A DNA stretch of 15,208 bases from JAOTYV01 sp041557595 (GTDB taxonomy: Bacteria > Pseudomonadota > Alphaproteobacteria > UBA8366): the NCBI GenBank assembly GCA_041557595.1, contig JBFFGE010000113.1:1-15208 (forward strand). Direction: 5' to 3'. Position 1 is the stretch's first letter; every line of letters starts with the position of its first letter. Shown in pieces: positions 1 through 7,447 of this stretch. The translations under genes and the position numbers were made by a program. Under the pieces are notes generated by a model that saw only the letters and a program-made list of their open reading frames with translations, had not been told where the DNA came from and searched no databases.

Positions 1-2
1 AT

Positions 3-134
3 CAACGCGCGGACCACCTGCCGCTTTGGACGCATATGTATAATTGGCATCGACCCCATGGCGGAATAAAAGACAAGACGCCAATCAGTCGACTCCGGAT
101 CAACCGGGACAACCTGTTGAGGCTCCACAGCTAG
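3..134 (+). mobile_element. IS481-family transposase, 3' end only (cut by window edge)
   Basis: The frame starting at position 3 is open from the window edge to a TAG at 132-134. It gives 43 residues, including WTHMYNWHRPHGGI, KTPISRL and the end NLLRLHS. The YNWHRPHGGI...K.PISRL...NLLRLH pattern is the typical C-terminus of IS481-type DDE (rve integrase) transposases, where it follows the catalytic Glu. The catalytic domain would lie upstream, outside the window, so activity cannot be judged. The stop codon is shared with the first bases of the 107-bp repeat, so no room is left for a normal terminal inverted repeat downstream of the stop. The right IS end must overlap the coding sequence, or the element is a decayed copy. 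A different ATG-started frame at 44-232 overlaps it and is not credible. Confidence 0.75.
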
Positions 135-237
135 AGCAGCGTGCGCCTGATTGGGCGCACATGAGCTGCTCTATCTTTACAGAATCGATCAACTTTTTTG
201 CCTTTAATTGCTACCAATTAAAGGCAGGTTGATCTTG
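131..237 (+). repeat. 107-bp double-hairpin dispersed repeat, copy 1
   Basis: This copy aligns without gaps to 12099-12205, with 85 of 107 positions identical by my hand count. It holds two hairpins. Hairpin 1 has an outer stem TAGAGCAGC (132-140) with GCTGCTCTA (165-173) and an inner stem GTGCGCC (141-147) with GGCGCAC (154-160). Hairpin 2 has an outer stem GATCAAC (187-193) with GTTGATC (228-234) and an inner perfect 12-bp stem, 199-210 with 215-226, around the loop CTAC. The linker AGAATC before hairpin 2 is also conserved. The shape recalls short intergenic palindromic elements of alphaproteobacteria, many of which begin with TAGAGC, but I cannot assign it to a named family. It has no coding content. 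Confidence 0.85.
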
Positions 238-323
238 TAGACGGCGGTGCGGTGATCCGGAATTCAGGTATCGGCGAATCTACTCGATTCTGGCCTTCGC
301 GGGCATCACCATTCGGGCTGTTC
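235..323. other. Short gap without a gene
   Basis: This stretch between repeat copy 1 and the end of the isomerase frame holds nothing I can name. A 5-bp inverted repeat (GAATC at 276-280, GATTC at 286-290) is too weak to call a terminator. Confidence 0.4.
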
Positions 324-368
324 CTACGCGAGCGCGCGTTCGACGAAATCCAGCCGGTCCTGGCCCTA
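324..368 (-). other. Orphaned C-terminal codons of the isomerase behind an in-frame TAG
   Basis: Reading on past the TAG at 368-366 in the same frame gives GQDRLDFVERALA and then a second TAG at 326-324. With Trp in place of the TAG, the tail reads FWGQDRLDFVERALA, the usual end of 2-hydroxychromene-2-carboxylate isomerase-like proteins. A single G-to-A change (TGG to TAG) explains the truncation. The tail still reads as a perfect family match, so the change is recent, tolerated, read through, or a sequencing error. Confidence 0.8.
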
Positions 369-917
369 GAAGTTTTCGCCATCGATGATGTAGGTCGGCG
401 CGCCGAATACGTTGCGCGCCATCGCCTCGGCGGTGTTGGCGGCGTAGGCCGCGGCGATCGAATCGGTCTTGGCCGCGGCCAGGAGCGCCGCGCCGTCCAT
501 GCCCTGTTCATCGGCGATGGCGACCAGCGTCGCCTCGTCGGCGATGTTGCGTTCCTCGACCCAGACCGCGCGCAGGATCGCGCCGGAAATCCGGCCCATA
601 TCGAGCCCCGCCGCGTTCGCGGCGACGGCGACGTGTTCGGCCAGCCGGCCGGGGGCGGGGAAGAATTTCGGTTCGAGATTGAAGTCCATCTTGTGGTACG
701 CGCGCCATCGCTTGAGTTCCATCATGCGATAGGCGAGCCGCTGCGGCGCGCGTTTCGGCATCGGCAAGCCGCCCGATTGCGCGAAGATGACGGTCATGTC
801 GCTCGGCTTGAAATTCACGGTGGCGCCGGCCGCCTCGGCGATCTTGAGAGAGCGTTCGTGGCCGATGAAGGTCCACGGCGAAGTGTGCGTGTAGTAGTAG
901 TCGACGATCTTGCTCAT
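366..917 (-). CDS. 2-hydroxychromene-2-carboxylate isomerase-like (GST kappa/DsbA fold) protein, truncated by in-frame TAG
   Basis: The 183-residue protein starts MSKIVDYYYTHTSPW. This is the N-terminal thioredoxin-fold strand and the Ser-Pro-(Trp/Tyr) active-site turn of the DsbA-like GST-kappa/HCCA-isomerase family, with the likely glutathione-activating Ser at 13. Near the C-terminus, VFGAPTYIIDGENF contains the cis-Pro loop. Family members continue FWGQDRL..., but here the Trp codon is TAG, so 14 residues of the last helix are lost; the full frame would be 197 aa. The ATG at 917-915 overlaps the TGA of the upstream acyl-CoA synthetase (ATGA), so the two are probably translationally coupled. 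Known members isomerise aromatic degradation intermediates with glutathione. The substrate here is unknown, and the acyl-CoA synthetase neighbour suggests a catabolic role. It may be a fresh pseudogene. Confidence 0.8.
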   Translation of the reverse strand: MSKIVDYYYTHTSPWTFIGHERSLKIAEAAGATVNFKPSDMTVIFAQSGGLPMPKRAPQRLAYRMMELKRWRAYHKMDFNLEPKFFPAPGRLAEHVAVAANAAGLDMGRISGAILRAVWVEERNIADEATLVAIADEQGMDGAALLAAAKTDSIAAAYAANTAEAMARNVFGAPTYIIDGENF

Positions 918-2554
918 GGGGCCTGTGCTCCTGTGGCGGAATGGGCGTCGCGTAATTTGCGCCGCATGATCTTCCCGGTCGTGGTCAATGGCAAGGCGGC
1001 GTGAAATTCGATGAGGCGCGGGTATTCGTGCGCCGCGAGGCGGCCGCGCACGAAGTCGCGGATTTCGTGTTGCAGCGCATCGGTTTCCGGGACGCCGTCG
1101 CGCAGCACGATGCAGGCCTTGATGGATTCGGTGCGCATCCGGTCGGGCACCCCGACAACGGCGGCGAGCGCGACCGCCGGATGCTTCATCAAGCAATCCT
1201 CGATTTCGCCCGGACCGATCCGGTAGCCGGCGCTGGTGATCACGTCGTCGTCCCGGCCGGTGTACTGAAAATAACCATCCTCGTCGCGGATGCCGATGTC
1301 GCCGGTCAGGAACCAGTCGCCGGCGAATTTCGCATCGGTGGCGGCCGGGTCGTTCCAGTAGCCGAGAAACGCCACGGGATCGCCCCGGCGCACCGCGATA
1401 TGGCCCATCTCGCCATCCGGCACGGGCGTCCCGTCGTCGTTCACGATGGCCACGTCATGACCGGGGATCGCCCGTCCCATGGAACCGGGCACGACCGGCA
1501 TGACGGCGGCGCAATTGCCGATCACCAGATTGCATTCGGTCTGGCCGTAGAATTCGTTGATCGTCAGATCGAAGGTATCGCGGCCCCAATCCAGCAGTTC
1601 CGAACCGAGCGTTTCGCCGCCGCTGCCGAGTGTGCGCATCGCGGTGTCCCAGTGACGCCGCGGCTCGGGCACCTGCCGCATCATTTTCAGCGCGGTCGGC
1701 GGGATGAACGCGTTGCGGACCCGATGACGCGCAATCAGGTCGAACGCCTCGGCCGGATCGAACTTGGCGGCGCGATAGGCGAGCACGGGAACGCCGTGAT
1801 AGAGCGACGGCATCAACACATCCATCAGCCCGCCCATCCAGGCCCAGTCGGCGGGTGTCCAGAACAGGTCGCCGTCCCGCGGGAAAAACTCATGCGGAAA
1901 CTCGACGCCGGGCAAATGGCCCAGCAGCGTGCGGTGCGGCTGCAGCGCGCCCTTCGGCGACCCGGTGGTACCCGAGGTGAAGCTGATGAAGGCGGGATCG
2001 TTCGCGGCGGTGTCGACCGGGGAGAATACGTCGGACGCTTTGGCGACCGCGTCGGGGTAGCTGGCGGCGCTGTCGCCGATACCGTCGATCGAATAGACCG
2101 TCCCCAGATCGGGAAAGTCATCGCCCGCTTCGCTCAGCGCGGCAAGGCCCGCCGTATCGGTGATCAGCGCCCGCGCGCCGGCGGTGCGCAACCGGTGCGA
2201 CAGCGCATCCGCGCGGAACAGACACGACAGGGGAATGGAGATCATGCCCGCCTTGTAGGCCGCGATGTGCGCGACCGCCGTCTCCGGGCATTGCGGCAGC
2301 AGGACGGCGACGCGGTCGCCGCGCGCGAGACCTTGCGCGCGGAGGACATTGGCCAGCCGGTTCGACGCCCGTTTGAGTTGGCCGAAGGAGACGGTCTCCA
2401 CACGGCCATTGTCTTGCGGCGCGATGATGGCGGGCCGGTCCGGATCGCGCGCCGCCGGCGCGTCGCAAACGGCGACGCCCATATTGAACCGTTCGGGGAT
2501 TTGCCAGCGGAAGTCCCGGCACAGGGCGTCGTAGCTTTCGCGTCTCGGCAGCAT
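914..2554 (-). CDS. AMP-forming acyl-CoA synthetase (medium-chain/ACSM-like)
   Basis: This 546-aa member of the ANL superfamily would activate a carboxylic acid to its acyl-CoA through an acyl-adenylate in the cytoplasm. The ATP-binding P-loop SFTSGTTGSPKG is at 191-202, YGQTE at 336-340, the TGD motif at 417-419 and YTGRDDDVI at 431-439, near the hinge. The catalytic C-terminal Lys is in TTGKI (Lys528). All key motifs are present and the length is normal. The overall pattern (WTPADWAWMGG, GYWNDPAAT) resembles acetyl/medium-chain acyl-CoA synthetases; the acid it uses cannot be read. It is divergent from fadH across 120 bp and overlaps the isomerase by 4 bp, which suggests a two-gene operon feeding acyl-CoA catabolism. 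The start is the ATG at 2554-2552; no strong ribosome-binding site is visible. Confidence 0.9.
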   Translation of the reverse strand: MLPRRESYDALCRDFRWQIPERFNMGVAVCDAPAARDPDRPAIIAPQDNGRVETVSFGQLKRASNRLANVLRAQGLARGDRVAVLLPQCPETAVAHIAAYKAGMISIPLSCLFRADALSHRLRTAGARALITDTAGLAALSEAGDDFPDLGTVYSIDGIGDSAASYPDAVAKASDVFSPVDTAANDPAFISFTSGTTGSPKGALQPHRTLLGHLPGVEFPHEFFPRDGDLFWTPADWAWMGGLMDVLMPSLYHGVPVLAYRAAKFDPAEAFDLIARHRVRNAFIPPTALKMMRQVPEPRRHWDTAMRTLGSGGETLGSELLDWGRDTFDLTINEFYGQTECNLVIGNCAAVMPVVPGSMGRAIPGHDVAIVNDDGTPVPDGEMGHIAVRRGDPVAFLGYWNDPAATDAKFAGDWFLTGDIGIRDEDGYFQYTGRDDDVITSAGYRIGPGEIEDCLMKHPAVALAAVVGVPDRMRTESIKACIVLRDGVPETDALQHEIRDFVRGRLAAHEYPRLIEFHAALPLTTTGKIMRRKLRDAHSATGAQAP

Positions 2555-2609
2555 GGATCGAGGCTAAACCGCGCGGGATCGGCGCGTCCATCGTGAATTT
2601 GCCGCGATT

Positions 2610-2637
2610 TTGCCAATCCCGCCCCGGCGCGCTACAT
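2610..2637 (+). promoter_or_regulatory. Possible sigma-70-type promoter for fadH
   Basis: TTGCCA (2610-2615) and CTACAT (2632-2637) are spaced by 16 bp, about 38 bp before the fadH ATG. The fit is modest and based on eye only. The 120-bp divergent gap (2555-2674) must also hold the promoter of the acyl-CoA synthetase. Confidence 0.25.
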
Positions 2638-2674
2638 CAACCCACCGCTAGGGCAGGACGATGGAACCGCATTC

Positions 2675-4705
2675 ATGACTTCGCACCCGCATCTCTTCAC
2701 GCCGATCGACCTCGGCCCCTGTACGCTGCCGAACCGGATCGTCATGGGCTCGATGCATACCGGGCTCGAGGCCCGGCCCGACGGAATGGAACGGCTCGCC
2801 GCCTTCTATCGGGAGCGGGCCGAGGCGGGTGCCGCGTTGATCGTCACCGGCGGTTTTTCGCCGAACCGGGAAGGCTCGTTGATCGCCGAGCCGGTCCTGA
2901 TGGCGTCCGCGGCGGACGCGGCCCGGCACAAGGTGATCCCCCGGGCGGTGCATGAAGCGGGTAGCCGTCTCGTGCTGCAGATCCTGCACAGCGGCCGCTA
3001 CGGGTATCACGAGAACTCGGTGGCGCCGTCGGCGATCAAGTCACCGATCAACCCGGAAACGCCGCGCGCGCTCACCGTCGCAGAGATCGATCGCACTATC
3101 GAGGATTATGCGCGTTGCGCTGAATTGGCGCGCGAGGCGGGTTATGACGGCGTCGAGATCATGGGGTCCGAAGGCTATCTGATCACCGAATTCCTGTCGC
3201 CGCGCACCAACCATCGGGCCGACGAATGGGGCGGCAGTCTCGAGAACCGGATGCGCTTCCCCGTATCCGTGGTCCGCCGGGTGCGCGAGCGTGTCGGCGC
3301 GGATTTCCTGATTCTGTTCCGGATCTCGGCACTCGATCTGGTCGAAGGCGGCATGACGGGTGCGGAAAGCACAGCGTTGGCGCGGGCGGTCGAGGCGGCG
3401 GGAGCCAATCTGCTGACCAGCGGGATCGGCTGGCACGAAGCCCGCGTGCCAACGATCGCGCAGATGGTGCCGAATGGCGGGTTCCTGTGGGCGACCGAAA
3501 ACCTCACCCGCGCGGTGTCGATCCCGGTGGCCGCAAGCAATCGCATCAACACGCCGGCGTTGGCGGAAAGGTTGCTCGCCGACGGCCGCGCCGACATGGT
3601 GATGCTGGCGCGGCCGTTTCTTGTCGACCCCCAATTCGTGGACAAGGCGGCGCAGGGCGACGACGCGGCGATCAACATCTGTATCGCGTGCAACCAGGCC
3701 TGCCTCGATCACTATTTCGTCGGCAAGCCGTCGACCTGCATGGTCAATCCGCGCGCCTGCCACGAGACGCTCTATGCCGAAACCGCCGCCGCCGCGCCGA
3801 AGCGCCTGGCGGTCGTGGGCGGCGGACCTGGCGGGTTGTCCTGCGCGGCGTCCGCGGCGGAGCGCGGCCACGATGTCGTGCTGTTCGAGGCGTCGGAGAC
3901 GCTGGGAGGCCAGTTCAATCTGGCCAAGGTCGTGCCGGGCAAGCGGGAATTCCAGGGCTCGATCGACTATTTCGCGGACCGGCTGAGGCGCGCGGACGTG
4001 GAGGTGCGCCTATGCGAAGCGGCGACGGCAGACGGCCTTGCGGCCGATGGTTTCGATGCCGTGATCCTGGCGACCGGCGTCACGCCGCGCCGTCCCGCCA
4101 TCGACGGCATCGATCACGCCTCGGTGGCGGGGTACGCCGATATCCTGACCGGCCGGATCGAAGCCGGGCCGCGCGTGGCGATCATCGGGGCGGGCGGTAT
4201 CGGTTTCGACGTGGCGCTCTATCTGGCGGAAGGGGACCGCGACAGCCATGCCGACGCGGCGGCGTTCGCCGAGTACTGGCGCATCGACCGCGGCCTGACC
4301 GCGCCGGGCGGTCTGCTGGAGGGCGAGGCGCCGGACGACCCCACGCCTGCCCACGCGATCACCATGCTGCAGCGTGGCGCCGGCCGGTTCGGGAATTCGC
4401 TCGGGCGCTCCACAGGCTGGATTCACCGTGCCGTGCTGGGGTGCAATCGTGTCGAGATGGTCGCCGGCGCGGTCTATCGGCGCATCGACGATGCCGGGCT
4501 CCATATCGAAACCGGCGAGGGTCCCCGTTGCATTGCCGCCGACACCATCGTGATCTGCGCCGGTCAGGAACCGCGGGCCGAGTTGGAGGAGGCGTTGCGC
4601 GCGCACGGAATGGCCACCCACCGGATCGGCGGCGCCCGAGAGGCCGCCGAGCTCGACGCGGTGCGCGCCATCGAGGAAGGCTACCGGATGGCGCTGGGTT
4701 TGTAA
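2675..4705 (+). CDS. fadH: 2,4-dienoyl-CoA reductase (NADPH), FadH type
   Basis: The 676-aa protein aligns closely with E. coli FadH as I remember it, with an offset of two residues. It reduces 2,4-dienoyl-CoA during beta-oxidation of unsaturated fatty acids. The N-terminal FMN TIM barrel is old-yellow-enzyme-like: GSMHTG near 25-30 and GSEGY ending in the proposed catalytic Tyr168. His254 is in GIGWHEAR. The 4Fe-4S cysteines are C336, C339, C343 and C355 in CIACNQACLDHYFVGKPSTC. A flavoprotein part follows, with GGGPGG at 382-387 (FAD) and a second dinucleotide fold GAGGIG at 505-510 (NADPH). All domains are intact. The divergent acyl-CoA synthetase supports a fatty acid degradation role. 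The ATG at 2675 is the first in frame; GGAAC lies 8 bp upstream. Related TMADH-type enzymes share this layout, but the match to FadH is closer. Confidence 0.95.
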   Translation: MTSHPHLFTPIDLGPCTLPNRIVMGSMHTGLEARPDGMERLAAFYRERAEAGAALIVTGGFSPNREGSLIAEPVLMASAADAARHKVIPRAVHEAGSRLVLQILHSGRYGYHENSVAPSAIKSPINPETPRALTVAEIDRTIEDYARCAELAREAGYDGVEIMGSEGYLITEFLSPRTNHRADEWGGSLENRMRFPVSVVRRVRERVGADFLILFRISALDLVEGGMTGAESTALARAVEAAGANLLTSGIGWHEARVPTIAQMVPNGGFLWATENLTRAVSIPVAASNRINTPALAERLLADGRADMVMLARPFLVDPQFVDKAAQGDDAAINICIACNQACLDHYFVGKPSTCMVNPRACHETLYAETAAAAPKRLAVVGGGPGGLSCAASAAERGHDVVLFEASETLGGQFNLAKVVPGKREFQGSIDYFADRLRRADVEVRLCEAATADGLAADGFDAVILATGVTPRRPAIDGIDHASVAGYADILTGRIEAGPRVAIIGAGGIGFDVALYLAEGDRDSHADAAAFAEYWRIDRGLTAPGGLLEGEAPDDPTPAHAITMLQRGAGRFGNSLGRSTGWIHRAVLGCNRVEMVAGAVYRRIDDAGLHIETGEGPRCIAADTIVICAGQEPRAELEEALRAHGMATHRIGGAREAAELDAVRAIEEGYRMALGL

Positions 4706-4859
4706 GTCTTCGTCGGAAGCCGATTTGTGAACCAAGTGCGGTGACGAAAATATTTGACGCCACGACTGGCCCGGGGTCTGAATTCCACTGACGATTCCAG
4801 GCTGCCGATACGTCCTCCGGAAACCATTTACCCGTGCGTTGTCATGCTGGTGTGAATTC
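4706..4859. other. Gap before the HNH gene
   Basis: This 154-bp stretch without a gene separates fadH from the HNH gene. A very short hairpin (CTTC-GTCG-GAAG, 4708-4719) follows the fadH stop but has no T-run. The base composition falls here, which marks the left side of the AT-richer segment. No insertion-sequence end or att-like repeat is recognisable. Confidence 0.35.
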
Positions 4860-5759
4860 ATGACCAAGGCCATTTTCACCACGAAAGTCGACCCGACTTA
4901 CGACGATCTTCCGGAATTCCACTATCATTTTCCGAAGACGTATTTTCGGGTGGCGGAGGCAACGGTCGGTGACTGGATCGTTTACTATGAACCAAGCAGA
5001 ACTAGTGGAAATCGCGAGAGCAGAGGTGGTCGTCTATCCTACTTCGCGACTGCTAGAGTGACCTCCATCGAGCGAGATCCGGCGCAGGATGATCATTTCT
5101 ACGCTTTCGTTGCCGATTATCTCGAGTTCAACCGGGCAGTTCCCTTCAAGGAGAGTGGCTATTACTACGAGTCGGGTCTACAGCGAGATGACGGCAAGAC
5201 GAACAAGGGTGCCTTTGGTCGCTCTGTTCGACCGATATCCGATCAAGAATTCGAGCTCATACTTCGATCTGGATTTAGTGATTTGACCATTGGAGTTCGC
5301 AGCTCTGCGAATGAAATCACTGTTGGATTGACCGACGAGCCGGCGGATTTCGAGCGCCCGCTCGTCCAGCAAGTGGTTACAAGACCGTTTCGCGATGCCG
5401 CATTCTCGAAGCAAGTCAAGCACGCCTACGATGACACGTGCGCCGTTACGGGTATCAAACTTATCAACGGTGGCGGTCGATCCGAAGTCCAGGCCGCGCA
5501 CATTCGTCCCGTGGCTGACCGAGGCCCTGACTCAGTGAGGAACGGCATCGCTTTAAGTGGCACTGTGCACTGGATGTTTGATCGCGGACTGATATCGGTC
5601 GACGACGATTACTCGATATTGATGGCAAAAGATCGAATTCCTGGCCCAGTTATGTCGATGTTCAACCCGGACCGACGGCTACGATTGCCGGCTTCTCCAA
5701 TCCTTTCTCCGCATCAACAGTTCGTGCGGTATCACCGAGAAATAGTGTTTAAAGGATAA
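4860..5759 (+). CDS. HNH endonuclease with N-terminal putative DNA-recognition domain (restriction-like)
   Basis: The 299-aa protein has a C-terminal HNH (HNH_2-like, beta-beta-alpha metal) nuclease domain at about 180-255: CAVTG (Cys194), AAHIRP (His214), RNGIAL (Asn228) and VHWMFDRGLI (His237). The N-terminal 130 residues are a separate domain rich in aromatics (YHFPKTYF, GDWIVYYEP, YYYESG). I infer a PUA/EVE-like fold. Modification-dependent enzymes of the EVE-HNH type (for example VcaM4I) have this order and size, so a type IV restriction role is plausible but unproven. No methyltransferase lies nearby, as expected for such a stand-alone enzyme. I chose the ATG at 4860 over an in-frame TTG at 4839. 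The composition is unlike the neighbours: two 60-base rows counted by hand (4981-5040 and 5581-5640) are about 45-47% GC, against about 73% for a row of fadH. Confidence 0.85.
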   Translation: MTKAIFTTKVDPTYDDLPEFHYHFPKTYFRVAEATVGDWIVYYEPSRTSGNRESRGGRLSYFATARVTSIERDPAQDDHFYAFVADYLEFNRAVPFKESGYYYESGLQRDDGKTNKGAFGRSVRPISDQEFELILRSGFSDLTIGVRSSANEITVGLTDEPADFERPLVQQVVTRPFRDAAFSKQVKHAYDDTCAVTGIKLINGGGRSEVQAAHIRPVADRGPDSVRNGIALSGTVHWMFDRGLISVDDDYSILMAKDRIPGPVMSMFNPDRRLRLPASPILSPHQQFVRYHREIVFKG

Positions 5760-5791
5760 CGAACTATGCTCGTTTGATGGCGGAAATCTCC

Positions 5792-6565
5792 CTACGCGAT
5801 CTGCACCCCGCCATCGACGATCAGCGTCTGGCCGGTGATGAAGGAGCCGGCCTTGGTCGCCAGCAGGACCGCGACGCCGGCGATTTCGTCGGGTTCGCCG
5901 ATGCGGCGCAGTGGGGTAACCGCGTTGCGCACTTCCAGTTTCTTCGGGTCGTCCCAGAGTTCGCGGGCGAAGTCGGTGCGGACCAGTCCGGGCGCAATCG
6001 CGTTGGCGCGGACATTTTGCGGGCCGTATTCGACGGCGAGGACGCGGGCCAGCTCCATATCGGCGGCCTTGGAGATGCCGTAGGCGCCGAGCGTGGCGCT
6101 GCCCTTCAACCCGCCGATCGACGAAATGATCATGATCGAGCCGTCGCCGCGCTCCGCCATCTGGCCGGCGGCCATGTGCGACAGCCAGAAATTGCTGCGG
6201 ACATTGACCTCCATGATCCTGTCGAAGGCGCTGTCGGGAATATCCCGGGACGGGCCGAAATACGGGTTTACCGCGGCGTTGCACACCAGGACGTCGATCT
6301 TGCCGAAGGTGTCGTTGGACCGATCCACCAGCGCCTGAAGCTGCTCCTTGTGGCCGATGTGGCACGGTATCGGGACCGCCTTGTTGCCGCCCTTGGCCCA
6401 TTTCTCGTTGATCTCCGCCGCCACCGCTTCGCAGGCATCCGCCTTGCGGGACGAGATCACGACGTTTGCGCCGTGTTCCGCCATGCGTGCCGCGATGGCC
6501 TTGCCGATCCCCTTGGTGGATCCGGTGATAACGGCGGTCATGCCATCCATATCGAACAAGGTCAT
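5792..6565 (-). CDS. Short-chain dehydrogenase/reductase (SDR), DHRS4-like
   Basis: The 257-aa classical SDR is a cytoplasmic NAD(P)H oxidoreductase. The cofactor loop TGSTKGIG is at 14-21, NAA at 96-98 and the catalytic Asn at 121. Ser149, Tyr162 and Lys166 (YGISK) complete the tetrad, and the C-terminal end ITGQTLIVDGG is typical. SR at 39-40 after the second strand slightly favours NADPH. The NAAVNPYFGP segment resembles DHRS4-type carbonyl reductases; the substrate is unknown. The strong site AGGGAGAAG (6579-6571) fixes the ATG at 6565-6563. The gene converges on the HNH gene, leaving 32 bp between stops. A link to the fatty acid genes across the HNH insertion is possible but is inference. 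Confidence 0.92.
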   Translation of the reverse strand: MTLFDMDGMTAVITGSTKGIGKAIAARMAEHGANVVISSRKADACEAVAAEINEKWAKGGNKAVPIPCHIGHKEQLQALVDRSNDTFGKIDVLVCNAAVNPYFGPSRDIPDSAFDRIMEVNVRSNFWLSHMAAGQMAERGDGSIMIISSIGGLKGSATLGAYGISKAADMELARVLAVEYGPQNVRANAIAPGLVRTDFARELWDDPKKLEVRNAVTPLRRIGEPDEIAGVAVLLATKAGSFITGQTLIVDGGVQIA

Positions 6566-6643
6566 GCGCGCTTCTCCCTGGTGTTCAGTCTGCTTGATGT
6601 GGCGCAGCCGGCGGTGGCGGGTGCGGTCCGTATGGCGCTCTTT

Positions 6644-7291
6644 TTATTGCGGCGGGGCATGGCCGCGCAAGCCCGCCGATTTGACCGCCGCTTCGGCGGC
6701 ATCGGGACCCAGGGACGCGCCGGGCGGATTGCAGTAGTAGCCGGTCAGCGAGGCGCGCGGTCGGCCGAGATCGCCGCTCGCCGCCTCGGGGCGCTGCAGG
6801 AAGACGACGCAGATGCGCGTGCCGATCGACGCGCGGCCCCAGGATCTCGGGCCGCTGCCGGTGGGCAATTGTTTGAGGGGGCCGAATCCCGGCTTCTTGT
6901 CCCGCAGTTCGGACCATAGGTCGACGGTCCGCTCGGGCGACTCGGCATCCAACAACGGGGCGGAATCGACGGCTTCGCTGATCAGCAGGCCCGCAATCGG
7001 GTCATCGGAGCCGCCGGCCCAGGTCGCGTATTCCTCCACGAATCGTCCATCGGCGCTGGTGTAGCGATGGTATTCCGGCGTCGCGGCGGCCAGCGCGGGA
7101 AGATTGAAAATCAGGCGGGATTCCGCCGCGGGCAGGGGTTTCGTCGCGCCTTTCGGCCGGCGGCTTTGCTCGGTGCTGCAGGCGGTCGCGGCCAGGCACA
7201 GGATCGCAAATACAACGCCGACGCGAATTTTGCGGCGCGCCGGCGTCGGGGCGGATTTGGTACAGACGGGGTGACGGCTCATAATCCGCAT
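6644..7291 (-). CDS. Putative lipoprotein, function unknown
   Basis: The 215-aa protein has an N-terminal signal: a basic stretch (ARRKIR, 18-23), a hydrophobic core (VGVVFAILCLAATA) and a lipobox-like AATAC with Cys38 as the lipidation site. The lipobox is slightly atypical, with Ala rather than Leu at -3. The mature part has no domain I recognise. It contains two Cys residues (in ICVVF and GYYCNPP) that could form a disulfide in the periplasm. GGAGAG (7306-7301) upstream supports the ATG at 7291. It lies 78 bp upstream of the SDR on the same strand and is divergent from mipZ. It is a clear coding region by frame and signal, but no role can be assigned. Confidence 0.7.
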   Translation of the reverse strand: MRIMSRHPVCTKSAPTPARRKIRVGVVFAILCLAATACSTEQSRRPKGATKPLPAAESRLIFNLPALAAATPEYHRYTSADGRFVEEYATWAGGSDDPIAGLLISEAVDSAPLLDAESPERTVDLWSELRDKKPGFGPLKQLPTGSGPRSWGRASIGTRICVVFLQRPEAASGDLGRPRASLTGYYCNPPGASLGPDAAEAAVKSAGLRGHAPPQ

Positions 7292-7447
7292 GATACCACT
7301 CTCTCCATTGCATTTCCCGTTCCGCGCCGGTGCGCGTTATTCCGTTGCCGCCGAGCCGGTGAATCGCCCAATTCTCCAGGGTTCGCCTATGTCGACATTC
7401 CCAACCGAGCGGCCCCGTCAATTGCCGCCGCACCGCGAGTAGAACCG
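7292..7447. promoter_or_regulatory. Divergent intergenic region between lipoprotein gene and mipZ
   Basis: This 156-bp region must carry promoters in both directions, because the lipoprotein gene and mipZ start from its two ends. I see no convincing -35/-10 pair and no TTAA-N7-TTAA CtrA-type site. Confidence 0.4.

Noticed and set aside
44..232. Plus-strand ATG frame of 62 codons near the left edge
   Set aside because: It overlaps the IS481 transposase end in another frame and runs through the hairpin repeat.
187..234. Hairpin 2 of repeat copy 1 as a rho-independent terminator
   Set aside because: The T-run lies inside the structure before the inner stem and no T-run follows the hairpin.
1001..2596. 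Long plus-strand open frame opposite the acyl-CoA synthetase
   Set aside because: Antisense shadow. It is rich in Arg, Gly and His from GC-rich codons, while the minus strand gives a complete enzyme with all motifs.
3226..4791. Long plus-strand open frame of 521 codons inside fadH
   Set aside because: Out-of-frame shadow of fadH, Arg/Gly rich, with no recognisable motif.
4780..4923. Direct 10-base repeat GAATTCCACT on the left side of the HNH gene
   Set aside because: Both copies are on the same side of the gene and one is inside the coding region, so it is not an insertion duplication; chance is likely.
5774..6919. Plus-strand frame of 381 codons
   Set aside because: Antisense to the SDR and lipoprotein genes, low-complexity composition, no family pattern.
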